A stretch of DNA of 64,000 nt from Novosphingopyxis iocasae (GTDB lineage Bacteria > Pseudomonadota > Alphaproteobacteria > Sphingomonadales > Sphingomonadaceae): the NCBI RefSeq assembly GCF_014334095.1, contig NZ_CP060495.1, positions 1,945,001 to 2,009,000 on the forward strand. The letters are read 5' to 3'. The notes under the pieces are model-generated. The model was not told where the DNA came from. It did no database searches and saw only the letters and a program-made list of their open reading frames with translations. Made by a program: the position numbers and the translations under genes. How positions within the stretch are numbered: position 1 is the first letter of the stretch; every line of letters starts with the position of its first letter. Below are positions 44,250 through 53,606 of the stretch, piece by piece.

Positions 44250-44561
44250 CTAAGCGTTCTTCGCCACGCTTTCCTTCATGCGCTGGAGCTGCTCCTCGCT
44301 CGCGGGCGTCTGATGGCGGTCCTTATAGTCGCCATAGGGCATGCCGTAGACATATTCGCGCGCCTCTTCCTTACTGAGCGACCCGTCCGCTTCCATCAGC
44401 CAGTCGGCCAGGCAATTGCGGCAGAAGCCGGCGGTGCCCATCACATCGACATTCTGCACGTCGGTGCGGTGGCGCAAATGCGCGAGCAGCCGTTCGAAAG
44501 TGGCGGCGATGGCGGCGTCACTGGGCTGCGGACGGGCGGATTGTTCGGTGCTCTCGGTCAT
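44250..44561 (-). CDS. DUF1244 protein
   Basis: A 103-residue protein with the DUF1244 core AATFERLLAHLRHRTDVQNVDVMGTAGFCRNCLADWLMEADGSLSKEEAREYVYGMPYGDYKDRHQTPAS. The CRNC cysteines could hold a metal. The function is unknown; the family is typical of alphaproteobacteria. The start is uncertain (44561 or 44576), as no strong ribosome site is seen. It is divergent from pyruvate kinase. Confidence 0.88.
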   Translation of the reverse strand: MTESTEQSARPQPSDAAIAATFERLLAHLRHRTDVQNVDVMGTAGFCRNCLADWLMEADGSLSKEEAREYVYGMPYGDYKDRHQTPASEEQLQRMKESVAKNA

Positions 44562-44682
44562 TTCATACCTATTCATCGGCTTTGGGGAAGGCGCGGAAGC
44601 ATCTTGCCCCCGCAATAGTCTTGGGTCCTTCAAACTATGCCGCTAAGCCTTGCCCCGCAAGCACAGCGCCCGAGGAGCCCGC

Positions 44683-46134
44683 ATGTCCGATCATACCCAG
44701 CCCCGCACCCGCAAGATCCGCATCCTCGCCACGCTCGGCCCGGCCAGCGAAAGTGCCGAGGCGATCGAAGCGCTCCACCGCGCGGGCGCCGATGCCTTCC
44801 GGATCAATATGAGCCACGGCGCGCAGGAAGATAAGAAAAAGCTGTTCGATCACATCCGCGCGCTGGAGGAAAAGACCGGGCGGCCGACCACTATCCTCGC
44901 CGATCTGCAGGGCCCGAAGTTGCGCATCGGCACCTTTGCGGACGGCAAGATCGTGCTGAAAGAAGGCGAGCCCTTCACGCTGGACCGGCTGGATGAAGCG
45001 GGCACGCAGACGCGGGTGAAGCTGCCGCACAAGGAAATCTTCGAAGCGCTGGCCAAAGGCGACCGGCTGCTGCTGGACGACGGCAAGATCGCGCTGCGGA
45101 TCACCGAGGCCGGGCCGGACCGGATCGATACGACGGTGGAAGTCGGCGGGCCGCTGTCCAACCGCAAGGGCGTGAACGTGCCCGATGTGGCGATCCCGAT
45201 GAGCGCGCTGACCGACAAGGATCGTTCGGACCTGGCTTATGCGCTGGATCAGGGCGCGGACTGGATCGCGCTCAGCTTCGTGCAGCGGCCCGAGGACGTG
45301 GCCGAGGCGCGCCGCCTGATCGGCAAGCGCGCCGCACTGCTGGCCAAGATCGAAAAGCCTTCGGCCATCGGACGGCTGGAGGAAATCCTGGAGCTGTCCG
45401 ACGGTGTGATGGTGGCGCGCGGCGATCTGGGTGTGGAACTGCCGCCCGAAGCCGTGCCTACGCTGCAGAAGCGCATCGTCGCCACCGCGCGCGCCATGGG
45501 CAAGCCGGTGGTGGTCGCCACGCAGATGCTCGAATCGATGATCCAGGCGCCTACCCCGACGCGGGCCGAAGTCTCGGACGTCGCCACCGCGGTCTATGAC
45601 GGCGCGGACGCGATCATGCTTTCGGCCGAAACCGCGGTGGGCGATTTTGCCATCGAGGCGGTTTCGATCATGGACCGCATCGCCACCAGCGTGGAGAGCG
45701 ATCCGGGCTATGCCGATCGCGTGCACTTCACTGAAACGCGGCCCGATTCGACGACGTCGGACGCCATTGCCGCCTCATCCAGCTCGATCGCGGACACCAT
45801 TTCGGTTTCCTGCATCGCCTGCTTCACCAATTCCGGCTCCAGCGCGCGGCGCATCTCGCGCGAGCGCCCGTCCGCCCCGCTGATGGTGCTGACCCCGCAG
45901 CGCGAAACCGCGCGGCGCGTCGGCCTGCTCTGGGGCGCCTATGCCGTCGTCACCCGTGACGTTTCCAGCTTCGAGGAGATGATCGCGAAATCCAAGCGCA
46001 TGGCTCTGCGCCATGGCTTCGGCGGGGCGGGCGAGCGGTTGATCGTGATTGCCGGCGTTCCCTTCGGCACGCCGGGCAGCACGAACCTGCTGCACGTTGT
46101 GACGCTGAAGGGCGATGAGCTGAAGGGGCGGTGA
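44683..46134 (+). CDS. pyk: Pyruvate kinase
   Basis: A 483-residue pyruvate kinase, which makes ATP and pyruvate from phosphoenolpyruvate. Domain A has KIRILATLGPAS, FRINMSHG, the catalytic lysine in AALLAKIEKPSAI and the magnesium site VARGDLGVELP, with the signature ATQMLESMIQAPTPTRAEVSDVA. The C-terminal regulatory domain is normal in length. The ATG at 44683 lies 33 bp inside a longer frame and gives the standard N-terminus. A hairpin separates it from the convergent HAD gene. Confidence 0.96.
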   Translation: MSDHTQPRTRKIRILATLGPASESAEAIEALHRAGADAFRINMSHGAQEDKKKLFDHIRALEEKTGRPTTILADLQGPKLRIGTFADGKIVLKEGEPFTLDRLDEAGTQTRVKLPHKEIFEALAKGDRLLLDDGKIALRITEAGPDRIDTTVEVGGPLSNRKGVNVPDVAIPMSALTDKDRSDLAYALDQGADWIALSFVQRPEDVAEARRLIGKRAALLAKIEKPSAIGRLEEILELSDGVMVARGDLGVELPPEAVPTLQKRIVATARAMGKPVVVATQMLESMIQAPTPTRAEVSDVATAVYDGADAIMLSAETAVGDFAIEAVSIMDRIATSVESDPGYADRVHFTETRPDSTTSDAIAASSSSIADTISVSCIACFTNSGSSARRISRERPSAPLMVLTPQRETARRVGLLWGAYAVVTRDVSSFEEMIAKSKRMALRHGFGGAGERLIVIAGVPFGTPGSTNLLHVVTLKGDELKGR

Positions 46135-46148
46135 AGGGGGGGGCACAT

Positions 46149-46176
46149 CTGAAGCCCTATTCAAGGCAGGCTTCAG
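46149..46176. terminator. 8-bp hairpin between convergent pyk and HAD gene
   Basis: CTGAAGCC and GGCTTCAG are perfect arms around a 12-nt loop. The right arm covers the HAD stop codon. No T-run. Confidence 0.45.
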
Positions 46177-46781
46177 AGCAGCTCCACCCGCTCCAGTTCC
46201 GCGCGCAGCGTTTCGGCGTCCTGGAAGACATGGCCGTGCATGCCCGCCGCCTCGGCCGCGCGGACGTTTTCGATGCGATCATCGATGAACAGGCTCGCCG
46301 CAGGATCGACCCCGAATCGTTCGATCGCCAGCGCGTAGATTGCGGCGTCCGGCTTCATCAGCTTCTCGGTGCCCGAAACCAGGATGTCCGCGAACAGATC
46401 GAAGATCGGTTGTTCCGGCCGGAAGCCCGCCCAGAATTCATGCCCGAAATTGGTGATCGCATAGAGCGGGACGCCTCGCCCTGACAGTTCGCGGACGATT
46501 TCATGGCTGCCGGAAATGGGGCCGGGCACCGTTTCGTTCCAGCGTTCCGCATAAGCGCGAATCAGTTTCTCATGGTCGGGAAATTCGGCGATCCGCTCTT
46601 TCAGCATCTGCGCCAGCGGGCGGCCGGCATCCGCCTGGAAATGCCAGTCTTTCGTGACGACATTATCGAGAAACCAGTCCAGCTCCTCGGGATCGTCGAT
46701 CAGCTTTTCGAAAAGGAACCGCGGGTCCCACTGGAACAGCACATGGCCGATGTCGAAGATGGCGGTGGTGATGGGCGGCAT
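46173..46781 (-). CDS. HAD-like hydrolase
   Basis: A 202-residue HAD-superfamily protein of the YihX/HAD-IA type. Motif I is AIFDIGHVLFQWDP; it reads DIG instead of the usual DxD, so the second Asp is a Gly as in YihX-like proteins (DLGNVLF type). Motif II is YAITNF, motif III the lysine in KLMKPDAAIY, and motif IV SLFIDDRIENV. Members remove phosphate from sugar phosphates or dehalogenate; the substrate is unknown. It is followed by the rpmJ terminator on its upstream side. Confidence 0.88.
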   Translation of the reverse strand: MPPITTAIFDIGHVLFQWDPRFLFEKLIDDPEELDWFLDNVVTKDWHFQADAGRPLAQMLKERIAEFPDHEKLIRAYAERWNETVPGPISGSHEIVRELSGRGVPLYAITNFGHEFWAGFRPEQPIFDLFADILVSGTEKLMKPDAAIYALAIERFGVDPAASLFIDDRIENVRAAEAAGMHGHVFQDAETLRAELERVELL

Positions 46782-46849
46782 GGGGTCGGTCGCACCGACG
46801 CGGGCCGGTGCCCTCTCAATGGTTTCGAAAGCGCGCGGGCTGCAGGCCG

Positions 46850-46891
46850 AAAAAGCTACGGCGCGAAGTCGCCTGTGCAACTTCGCGCCGT
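46850..46891 (-). terminator. Rho-independent terminator of rpmJ
   Basis: Perfect 12-bp arms ACGGCGCGAAGT (46858-46869) and ACTTCGCGCCGT (46880-46891) surround a 10-nt loop. On the minus strand the stem is followed after AGC by TTTTT. Confidence 0.85.
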
Positions 46892-46941
46892 GCTCAATCG
46901 ATTGGCACCAGCCTGAAGGCTGGCGTGACCTGTCGGCCGAA

Positions 46942-47067
46942 TCAGCCCTGGCGGGCCTTGAAGCGACGGTTGGTCTTGTTGATGACGTACACGCGCCCAC
47001 GGCGACGGATCACGCGATTGTCGCGATGACGGCCCTTGAGCGACTTCAGCGAATTGCGGATCTTCAT
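46942..47067 (-). CDS. rpmJ: 50S ribosomal protein L36
   Basis: A 41-residue basic protein, [18 protein letters not shown] at the N-terminus, then [23 protein letters not shown]. This is the zinc-free L36 form (YkgO-like) used in alphaproteobacteria, with the four zinc-binding cysteines and histidine of the classical form absent. The gene stands alone, as is common for this form. Its ribosome site reads AAGAAGCTCC before ATG and a strong terminator follows. Confidence 0.95.
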   Translation of the reverse strand: MKIRNSLKSLKGRHRDNRVIRRRGRVYVINKTNRRFKARQG

Positions 47068-47214
47068 GGCTGGAGCTTCTTTGTTGGGGTGGAAATGTCG
47101 AAATTCGAAGGCGCGCACCTAAGAGGCGGTCAGCGCAAAGTCAAGCGCGGCAACCGCAAAGAGCGCCCGCGCGTTGATGCGGCTGACTGTATCATTTTTC
47201 AAGGAGACTATTCC

Positions 47215-47835
47215 ATGCCGCGTATCCTGGCCCCCGTCCTCCTCGCCGCCGCCGCAACCGTAACCCTTTCCGCCTGCGCCTCCACGCAGGCCGGCCCGGT
47301 AGAGGTTACTCGTTTCCACCGCGCCGAGGCGACGCCCATAGCACGCGGCACCATTTCCGTGGGCGCCCTGCCCGCCAGCCAGATCGACCCGCAGAGCATC
47401 GAGGCGCGCACTTATTATCAGGCGGTGGGCGCCGAATTGAACCGGCTTGGCTATACCGTGGTCGAATCGGGCGGGGACTACCGCGCACAGGTGGATGCGC
47501 AGCGCGGCACCGCCGCACAGTTCGCCCGCCGCGGATCGGGCGTATCGGTGGGGGCTGGCGGATCGACGGGCAGTTTCGGCAGCGGCGTAGGGCTCGGCGT
47601 CGGCCTCGACCTCACCCGCCTGCTCGGCGGCGATCCGGGGCCGCGCATCGTGACCGAGCTCGACGCGCGTATCCTGCGCAATTCCGACGATCTGGTGATT
47701 TGGGAAGGACGCGCGCAGCAGGAAACCTTTGCCCGGACGGAAGCCTCGCAGCTCGACGTTATCTCAGCCAAATTGGCCGCCGCTTTGTTCCAGGGGTTTC
47801 CCGGAAACAGTGGTGAGACTATCAGAGTGAAATGA
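47215..47835 (+). CDS. DUF4136-type lipoprotein
   Basis: A 206-residue lipoprotein (lipobox LSAC, Cys about 21). It has [11 protein letters not shown] after the anchor, a Tyr-rich [32 protein letters not shown] segment, a glycine/serine-rich stretch ([25 protein letters not shown]) and a final [25 protein letters not shown], all typical of DUF4136 proteins. A clear AAGGAG is 8 bp before the ATG. Its stop overlaps the start of the M14 peptidase gene (ATGA). Confidence 0.82.
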   Translation: MPRILAPVLLAAAATVTLSACASTQAGPVEVTRFHRAEATPIARGTISVGALPASQIDPQSIEARTYYQAVGAELNRLGYTVVESGGDYRAQVDAQRGTAAQFARRGSGVSVGAGGSTGSFGSGVGLGVGLDLTRLLGGDPGPRIVTELDARILRNSDDLVIWEGRAQQETFARTEASQLDVISAKLAAALFQGFPGNSGETIRVK

Positions 47836-48956
47836 CCTTACAGATCACGTCCGCGTTCGACAGCGGCAACATCATCGTCGAATCCATCAATGGCGACAGC
47901 GCGAGCCTTCGCATCGCCAAGGACCATCAGTCCGATTTCTACCAGTGGTTTCATTTCCGCGTGACCTGCGAGCCGGGCACCACACTGAAACTCGCGATCA
48001 CCGATCTGGCCGACAGCGCCTATCCGGGCGGGTGGCAGAATTACGACGCGGCGGTGACCGAAGACCGCATGGAGTGGCTGCGTGCGCCCAGCAGCTGGGA
48101 CAAGGACGCCGGCACGCTCACCATCCAGTGGGAATGCGAAAGCGGCAGCGCCTGGTTCGCCTATTTTGCGCCCTATAGCTATGAGCGGCACCAGAATCTC
48201 GTCGCCGACGCGGCCTCCTGCGAAGGCGTGACCTATCGCCAGCTCGGCACCACCGGCGACGGTCGCCCGGTCGATTGCCTGGAAATGGGCGAAGGGGAAA
48301 AGCAGGTCTGGCTTTATGCGCGCCAGCACCCGGGCGAATCGATGGCGGAATGGTGGATGGAAGGCGCGCTTGCTAAATTGACCGACCCCGCAGATCCTCA
48401 CGCGCGGCTGCTGCGCCAGAAGTGCCGCATCCATGTCGTACCGAACATGAACCCGGACGGCAGCGTGCGCGGCCATTTGCGCACCAACGGTAAGGGCGTG
48501 AACCTGAACCGCGAATGGCATGAGCCGAGCGAGGAGCGGAGCCCGGAAATTCTGTGCGTCCGGAACGCGATGGACGAAAGCGGCGTCGATTTCGCGATGG
48601 ACGTTCACGGCGACGAAGCGATTGCCGCCGTATTTCTGGCCGGGTTCGAAGGCATCGAAAACTGGACCGACGAGCTTGGCGACAAATTCTATCGCTATCA
48701 GGATCTGCTTAGCCAGCGCACGCCCGATTTCCAGAAGGAACTCGGCTACCCCAAATCGAAGCCCGGCACCGCCAATCTGACGATCAGCACCAACCAGATC
48801 GCCCAGCGCTTCGGCGCGGTGTCGATGACGCTGGAAATGCCGTTCAAGGACAACCAGTTCCTGCCCGACAAGCAGCGCGGCTGGAGCCCGGAACGCTGCA
48901 TCCGCCTGGCCGACGATTGTCTCGCCGTGCTGGCGGAAATGATCGACGAGATTTGA
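47832..48956 (+). CDS. M14 cytosolic-carboxypeptidase-like (CCP) peptidase
   Basis: A 374-residue zinc carboxypeptidase of the CCP/AGBL group. Residues 1-125 form the CCP-specific N-terminal beta domain ([38 protein letters not shown]). Zinc ligands are His 166 and Glu 169 in [18 protein letters not shown] and His 259 in DVHGDE. The substrate motif is [25 protein letters not shown] and the general base Glu is in TLEMPF. Eukaryotic CCPs remove glutamate from tubulin; bacterial roles are unknown. There is no signal peptide. The gene is coupled to the lipoprotein before it. Confidence 0.92.
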   Translation: MTLQITSAFDSGNIIVESINGDSASLRIAKDHQSDFYQWFHFRVTCEPGTTLKLAITDLADSAYPGGWQNYDAAVTEDRMEWLRAPSSWDKDAGTLTIQWECESGSAWFAYFAPYSYERHQNLVADAASCEGVTYRQLGTTGDGRPVDCLEMGEGEKQVWLYARQHPGESMAEWWMEGALAKLTDPADPHARLLRQKCRIHVVPNMNPDGSVRGHLRTNGKGVNLNREWHEPSEERSPEILCVRNAMDESGVDFAMDVHGDEAIAAVFLAGFEGIENWTDELGDKFYRYQDLLSQRTPDFQKELGYPKSKPGTANLTISTNQIAQRFGAVSMTLEMPFKDNQFLPDKQRGWSPERCIRLADDCLAVLAEMIDEI

Positions 48957-49100
48957 TGACGCGTATGAAGTCGGCAATGACGGGGAAAAGGCTTTGCCAT
49001 CGCGTTCTGCCTGATTGCCATTGTCGGCTATCAAGTCGGTAAGGACATGGCGCTGCGCGACAATGCGAGCGATCGGATAGCCGAGCGTCAGGCAAGCTGA
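48956..49100 (+). pseudogene. Frameshifted small membrane protein gene
   Basis: An ATG overlaps the M14 peptidase stop (TGATG), but the frame ends after 28 codons. In the next frame the segment FAIAFCLIAIVGYQVGK, a typical membrane helix, continues to a stop at 49098-49100. Removing one base of the AAAA run at 48986-48989 joins the two parts into a 47-residue protein (N-terminus [17 protein letters not shown]). This is a recent frameshift, a slippery-site gene or a sequencing error. Confidence 0.5.
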
Positions 49101-49190
49101 TGGAAATACGCGACTGACGCCCGCAGGTCCTTCGACAAGGCCGGTCCAAGCGGTTAAGCGGTCGCAATCGCCACGGAAAAGGAGCTCTTC

Positions 49191-49877
49191 ATGCCCAAAC
49201 TCATCCTGCTGCGCCACGGCCAGTCCGAATGGAATTTGCAGAACCGCTTCACCGGATGGTGGGACGTGGATGTGACCGACAAGGGCGTCGAGGAAGCGCG
49301 CGCGGCCGGACGGTTGATGCGCGACAAGGGCATCGATCCGGACATCTGCTTCACCTCGCTCCAGACCCGCGCGATCAAAACACTGCATCTGGCGCTGGAA
49401 GAGATGGACCGCCTGTGGCTGCCGGAAATCAAGGACTGGCGCCTGAACGAGCGGCATTATGGCGGCCTGACCGGCCTCGACAAGGACGAGATGCGCGAAC
49501 GCCATGGCGAAGAGCAGGTGCATATCTGGCGCCGCAGCTTCGATACGCCGCCGCCCGAGCTGGAGGCGGGCAGCGAATATGATCTGTCCGCCGATCCGCG
49601 CTATGCGGACATCACGGTGCCGACGACGGAAAGCCTGAAGCTGACCATCGAGCGCGTGCTGCCTTACTGGAACGAGACCATCGTACCGGAACTCAAGGCC
49701 GGCCGCATCGTGCTGATCAGCGCCCACGGCAATTCGCTGCGCGCGCTGGTGAAGCATCTCTCCAACATCCCGGACGATGAGATCACGAGCCTCGAAATCC
49801 CGACCGGTCAACCGATCGTCTACGAACTCGACGACCAACTGGCCGAGGTGGAGCGCTATTATCTGAAAGACCGGTAA
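49191..49877 (+). CDS. gpmA: 2,3-bisphosphoglycerate-dependent phosphoglycerate mutase
   Basis: A 228-residue dPGM of the histidine phosphatase superfamily, converting 3- to 2-phosphoglycerate. The phospho-histidine motif is [10 protein letters not shown] (His about 9), followed by [15 protein letters not shown], the [14 protein letters not shown] loop and the second histidine in [17 protein letters not shown]. Length matches the family. The ribosome site AAGGAG is 8 bp before ATG. Confidence 0.95.
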   Translation: MPKLILLRHGQSEWNLQNRFTGWWDVDVTDKGVEEARAAGRLMRDKGIDPDICFTSLQTRAIKTLHLALEEMDRLWLPEIKDWRLNERHYGGLTGLDKDEMRERHGEEQVHIWRRSFDTPPPELEAGSEYDLSADPRYADITVPTTESLKLTIERVLPYWNETIVPELKAGRIVLISAHGNSLRALVKHLSNIPDDEITSLEIPTGQPIVYELDDQLAEVERYYLKDR

Positions 49878-49976
49878 GCCCAGCCATCTCCAACGGGACG
49901 GCGCGCTAACCCATTGCCCTTGCGCGCGCCCTTCCCTATCGCAAGGCGCTTCAGGAAGGGCAGCACGGGGCGGAAA

Positions 49977-50462
49977 ATGAGCCAGGAACCGGCGATCGGA
50001 ATCATCATGGGCAGCCAGTCTGACTGGCCGACCATGCAGGCAGCCTCCCGCATTCTGGATGAGCTCGGTATTCCCTACGAAGCGCGCATCGTTTCGGCCC
50101 ATCGCACGCCGGACCGGCTCTATGACTATGCAAAGTCCGCCGAGGGGCGCGGTCTCAGGGCGATCATCGCGGGCGCGGGCGGCGCGGCGCATCTGCCTGG
50201 CATGGCTGCAGCGATGACGCGGGTGCCGGTGTTGGGCGTTCCGGTACAATCGCGCGCCCTGGACGGCATGGATAGCCTTTTGTCGATCGTGCAGATGCCC
50301 GGCGGCGTGCCCGTCGCCACCTTCGCGATCGGTGAGGCAGGCGCGAAGAACGCGGCGTTGTTTGCCGCCGCCATGCTCGCCACCACGGACGAGGCGCTGG
50401 CCGCACGGCTTGACGATTTCCGCGAGAAGCAGACCCAGAGCGTAACCGAGGTACCCAAGTGA
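49977..50462 (+). CDS. purE: N5-CAIR mutase
   Basis: A 161-residue class I PurE. Motifs are [30 protein letters not shown] with the active-site His, [26 protein letters not shown] and [20 protein letters not shown]. It rearranges N5-CAIR to CAIR in purine synthesis. The ATG at 49977 is preferred to an upstream in-frame start at 49914. purK starts on its stop (GTGA). Confidence 0.96.
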   Translation: MSQEPAIGIIMGSQSDWPTMQAASRILDELGIPYEARIVSAHRTPDRLYDYAKSAEGRGLRAIIAGAGGAAHLPGMAAAMTRVPVLGVPVQSRALDGMDSLLSIVQMPGGVPVATFAIGEAGAKNAALFAAAMLATTDEALAARLDDFREKQTQSVTEVPK

Positions 50463-51532
50463 ACACACCATTGGCGCCGGGCGCGACGATCGGAATTCTG
50501 GGTGGCGGTCAGCTTGGCCGGATGCTTGCGGTAGCTGCGGCGCAGCTCGGCTATCGCTGCCATGTCTATGCGCCGGAAGGTCGCGCCGTGGCCGCCGATG
50601 TCGCGGCGCAGCGCACCACCGCCTCTTTCGAGGACCAGGATGCGCTATCTCGTTTTACGGATGTGTGCGACATCGTTACCTATGAGTTCGAGAATGTACC
50701 GACCGCGCCGCTCGCCGCGCTGAACCTTGGCGACAAGGTGCGTCCCGGCATCAAGGCACTCGACATCGCACAGAGCCGCATCGCGGAGAAAACTTTCTTC
50801 CGCGATCTTGGGGCGCGCACTGCGCCTTTCGCTTTTGTCGACAGCGCTGAGTCCCTCCAAGCCGCGATCGCGGACATCGGCGCCCCTGCGATCTTGAAGA
50901 CGGACCGTTTCGGTTATGACGGCAAGGGTCAGGCGCGGATCATGGCGCCCGGCGAAGCAGGCCATGCTTGGAAATCGATTGGCGAGCGGCCCGCGGTTCT
51001 GGAGGGCTTCGTCGATTTCCAGGCGGAATTTTCGGTGGTCACGGTGCGCAGCGCGGACGGCGAAGTGCGCTTCTGGGACTCCACCCGCAACGAACATGAA
51101 GACGGCATCCTGCGCCGCTCGCTCTGGCCGGCGGGCGATGCCGTGACAACGCAAATCGACGCCGCCCGCGACATCGCGCGCAAGGCGATCGAGGCGATGG
51201 ACGCAGTGGGCGTGCTCACCTTCGAATTCTTCGCCACGAAGGATGGACCGGTCGTCAACGAATGCGCGCCGCGCGTCCACAATAGCGGCCATTGGACGAT
51301 AGAGGGCGCGGTGACGAGCCAGTTCGAAAATCATATCCGCGCGATCACCGGCCTGCCGCTCGGCGACTGCGGCGTGGTCGGCACCCGCATCGAAATGGCG
51401 AACCTGATCGGCGATGAAATTGAAGACGGCAATGCCATCCTCTCCGATCCGGCAGCGCATCTGCACCATTACGGCAAGGTCGAAGCGCGGCCCGGCCGGA
51501 AGATGGGCCATGTCACCAAGCTATATTTTTGA
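50459..51532 (+). CDS. purK: N5-CAIR synthetase
   Basis: A 357-residue ATP-grasp enzyme that carboxylates AIR with bicarbonate and ATP. The start is a GTG overlapping the purE stop. The N-terminus [22 protein letters not shown], the ATP loop [29 protein letters not shown] and the metal site [29 protein letters not shown] are diagnostic. purE-purK coupling ensures use of the unstable N5-CAIR. Confidence 0.96.
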   Translation: MNTPLAPGATIGILGGGQLGRMLAVAAAQLGYRCHVYAPEGRAVAADVAAQRTTASFEDQDALSRFTDVCDIVTYEFENVPTAPLAALNLGDKVRPGIKALDIAQSRIAEKTFFRDLGARTAPFAFVDSAESLQAAIADIGAPAILKTDRFGYDGKGQARIMAPGEAGHAWKSIGERPAVLEGFVDFQAEFSVVTVRSADGEVRFWDSTRNEHEDGILRRSLWPAGDAVTTQIDAARDIARKAIEAMDAVGVLTFEFFATKDGPVVNECAPRVHNSGHWTIEGAVTSQFENHIRAITGLPLGDCGVVGTRIEMANLIGDEIEDGNAILSDPAAHLHHYGKVEARPGRKMGHVTKLYF

Positions 51533-51564
51533 ATATCGCTGGGTTAAGCGGCGAATCTAGCGAC

Positions 51565-52053
51565 ATGAACCATCCCGAAATCATCTTCGTCCTCGCCAGA
51601 GCCGACAATGGCGTGATCGGTGCCGATGGCGACATGCCTTGGCATCTGCCCGCGGATCTGCGTCACTTCAAACAGGTGACCGGCGAAAAGCCCATGATCA
51701 TGGGCCGCAAGACGTTCGACAGCCTGCCCGTCGCCCTGCCCGGCCGCCGTCACATCGTGATGACCCGCAACGAGGACTGGTCGGATGAGGACGCGGAGGT
51801 GGTGCACTCCCCGGAAGCGGCGCTTGCCGCCGCCAATGCGCCGCATGTGGCCGTTATTGGCGGCGCGGAAATTTTCGCGATCTTCCGCGACCGCGCCGAC
51901 AAGATCGAACTGACCGAAATTCATGCCGAGCCGGAGGGCGACACCTTCGTCCCTGCCTTCACAGCAGACGAATGGACCGAGACCGCGCGCGAACCGCACC
52001 CGGCCGAAGGGGGCCGCCCGGCATTTGATTTCGTCACGCTCGTTCGGAAATAG
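51565..52053 (+). CDS. folA: Dihydrofolate reductase
   Basis: A 162-residue type 1 DHFR, which regenerates tetrahydrofolate with NADPH. Visible features are IIFVLARADNGVIGADGDMPWHLPADLRHFKQVT with the substrate Asp in PADL, MIMGRKTFDSLP and VAVIGGAEIFAIF. The ATG at 51565 lacks a strong ribosome site; a TTG at 51529 overlapping the purK stop is an alternative that would add 12 residues. ribF follows after 1 bp. Confidence 0.94.
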   Translation: MNHPEIIFVLARADNGVIGADGDMPWHLPADLRHFKQVTGEKPMIMGRKTFDSLPVALPGRRHIVMTRNEDWSDEDAEVVHSPEAALAAANAPHVAVIGGAEIFAIFRDRADKIELTEIHAEPEGDTFVPAFTADEWTETAREPHPAEGGRPAFDFVTLVRK

Positions 52054-52054
52054 C

Positions 52055-52999
52055 ATGGCGATCCCGCGCTTTTACGCCGATGCGCCGTTGCCCGAGCATA
52101 TGCGCGGTGCCATCATCGCGCTCGGCAATTTCGATGGGTTTCATCAAGGCCATCAGGCAGTTGCCGGAGAGGCGATTCGCTGGGCGCGCGCAGAAGGCCG
52201 CCCTGCGATCATCGCCACGTTCGATCCGCATCCGGTGCGCCTCTTCAAACCGGACACGCCGCCCTTTCGCCTAACCACGCTCGACCAGCGCCAGCGTCTC
52301 TTCGGAGCGGCAGGCGCGGACGGCATGCTGGTATTCGCCTTCGACAAGACGCTGGCCGCGACCAGTGCGGAGGATTTTGCGCGCGCCCTTCTGGCGAACC
52401 ACCTTGGCGCATCGGGCATCGTGACGGGTGAGGACTTTACCTTCGGCAAGGGCCGTGAGGGTAAAGCGCCGATGCTGGGCACCCTCGCCAGTGATCTGGG
52501 CCTGCGCGGCCGCATTGTGCGTCCGGTGCAAAGCGGTGATGCGGTGGTATCTTCCAGCCGCATTCGCGAGGCGCTGAAATCCGGCAATCCGCAAATCGCC
52601 GCCAAACTGCTGACGCGCCCATTCACGATCGAGGGCGTGGTGCAGCACGGGGCGAAGGAAGGCCGCAAGCTCGGCTTTCCCACCGCCAATCTTGACCTCG
52701 GCAATTATCTGCGCCCCGCTTACGGGATTTACGCGGTCCGCGGGCGCCTTGCCGACGGGCGCGTGCTGGACGGCGCAGCCAATGTCGGCATTCGCCCGAG
52801 CTACGAACCGCCGGTGGAGCTACTGGAGCCCTATTTCTTTCAGTTCTCCGGCGACCTCTACGGCCAAACCATCGCGGTCGAGCTGCACGACTTCCTGCGC
52901 TCCGAACAAAAGTTCGACGATCTGGAGGCCCTGAAACGCCAGATGGCAGCGGATTGCGACGAAGCGCGCACGCGGCTGGCGGATGCACCGGCCGGTTAG
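52055..52999 (+). CDS. ribF: Bifunctional riboflavin kinase/FAD synthetase
   Basis: A 314-residue RibF. The N-terminal nucleotidyltransferase has ALGNFDGFHQGHQAV (HxGH-like site), TFDPHPVRLF, VTGEDFTFGKGREG and SSSRIREAL. The C-terminal kinase has GFPTANLDLGNYLRPAYGIYAV and NVGIRPSYEPPVELLEPYFF. It makes FMN and FAD from riboflavin. The start follows the folA stop by 1 bp. No FMN riboswitch is visible. The gene usually between ribF and lspA, ileS, is absent here. Confidence 0.95.
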   Translation: MAIPRFYADAPLPEHMRGAIIALGNFDGFHQGHQAVAGEAIRWARAEGRPAIIATFDPHPVRLFKPDTPPFRLTTLDQRQRLFGAAGADGMLVFAFDKTLAATSAEDFARALLANHLGASGIVTGEDFTFGKGREGKAPMLGTLASDLGLRGRIVRPVQSGDAVVSSSRIREALKSGNPQIAAKLLTRPFTIEGVVQHGAKEGRKLGFPTANLDLGNYLRPAYGIYAVRGRLADGRVLDGAANVGIRPSYEPPVELLEPYFFQFSGDLYGQTIAVELHDFLRSEQKFDDLEALKRQMAADCDEARTRLADAPAG

Positions 53000-53096
53000 G
53001 CATGCGTTCATGGCGAACCATGCAGGGCAGTGGACGCTGGGGCGCTTTCGTGCAATCGGGGCCCCTTCATTACAAGGGACGGAGCCTTAGAGCCGT

Positions 53097-53606
53097 ATGA
53101 CGCGAACCAAGATTTACGGGCTGGTACTGGCCGCGTTCGTCGTGCTGCTCGATCAGGCGGTGAAATATGCGATGATCGTGCCGCTCTCCTTGCAGAGCAA
53201 GGGCACCATCTATCTGTTGCCGGTGTTCAATCTCACCTGGGCGGAGAATCGCGGCGTTTCGATGGGCATGTTCCAGGCGGGCACCGATGCGCAGCGCTGG
53301 GGGCTCGTCGCGCTGACCGGAATTCTTGCGCTTGCGGTTCTGATCTGGATGTGGCGCGAGCGCCGCACGGGGGACATCCTGGCACTCGGCCTCGTCCTCG
53401 GCGGCGCGGTCGGCAATATTATCGATCGGGCCCGCTTCGGATTCGTCGTCGATTATGCCGATTTTCATATCGGCGGCATCCGTCCCTTCTTCATCTTCAA
53501 CCTGGCCGATGCGTGCATCACCATCGGCGTCCTGATACTGCTTGCCCGCGCGCTGCTCATGCGCGAGAAGCCAGCCCAGACAAATTCGGAGAATGTCCAT
53601 GCGTAA
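53097..53606 (+). CDS. lspA: Prolipoprotein signal peptidase
   Basis: A 169-residue signal peptidase II with four membrane helices. The aspartic dyad is in VGNIIDRARFGFVVDYADFHI and FIFNLADACITIG, and NLTWAENRGVSMGMF is the conserved loop. It cleaves lipid-modified signal peptides, needed for the many lipoproteins in this window. Its 3' end overlaps the next lipoprotein gene by 8 bp. Confidence 0.95.
   Translation: MTRTKIYGLVLAAFVVLLDQAVKYAMIVPLSLQSKGTIYLLPVFNLTWAENRGVSMGMFQAGTDAQRWGLVALTGILALAVLIWMWRERRTGDILALGLVLGGAVGNIIDRARFGFVVDYADFHIGGIRPFFIFNLADACITIGVLILLARALLMREKPAQTNSENVHA

Noticed and set aside
47838-50471. 877-codon open frame on the minus strand
   Set aside because: It lies antisense to the M14 peptidase, gpmA and purE, which all have clear family motifs. 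Long antisense frames are expected in GC-rich DNA.
51900-52054. FMN riboswitch before ribF
   Set aside because: ribF starts 1 bp after folA within an operon and no conserved RFN element sequence is visible.
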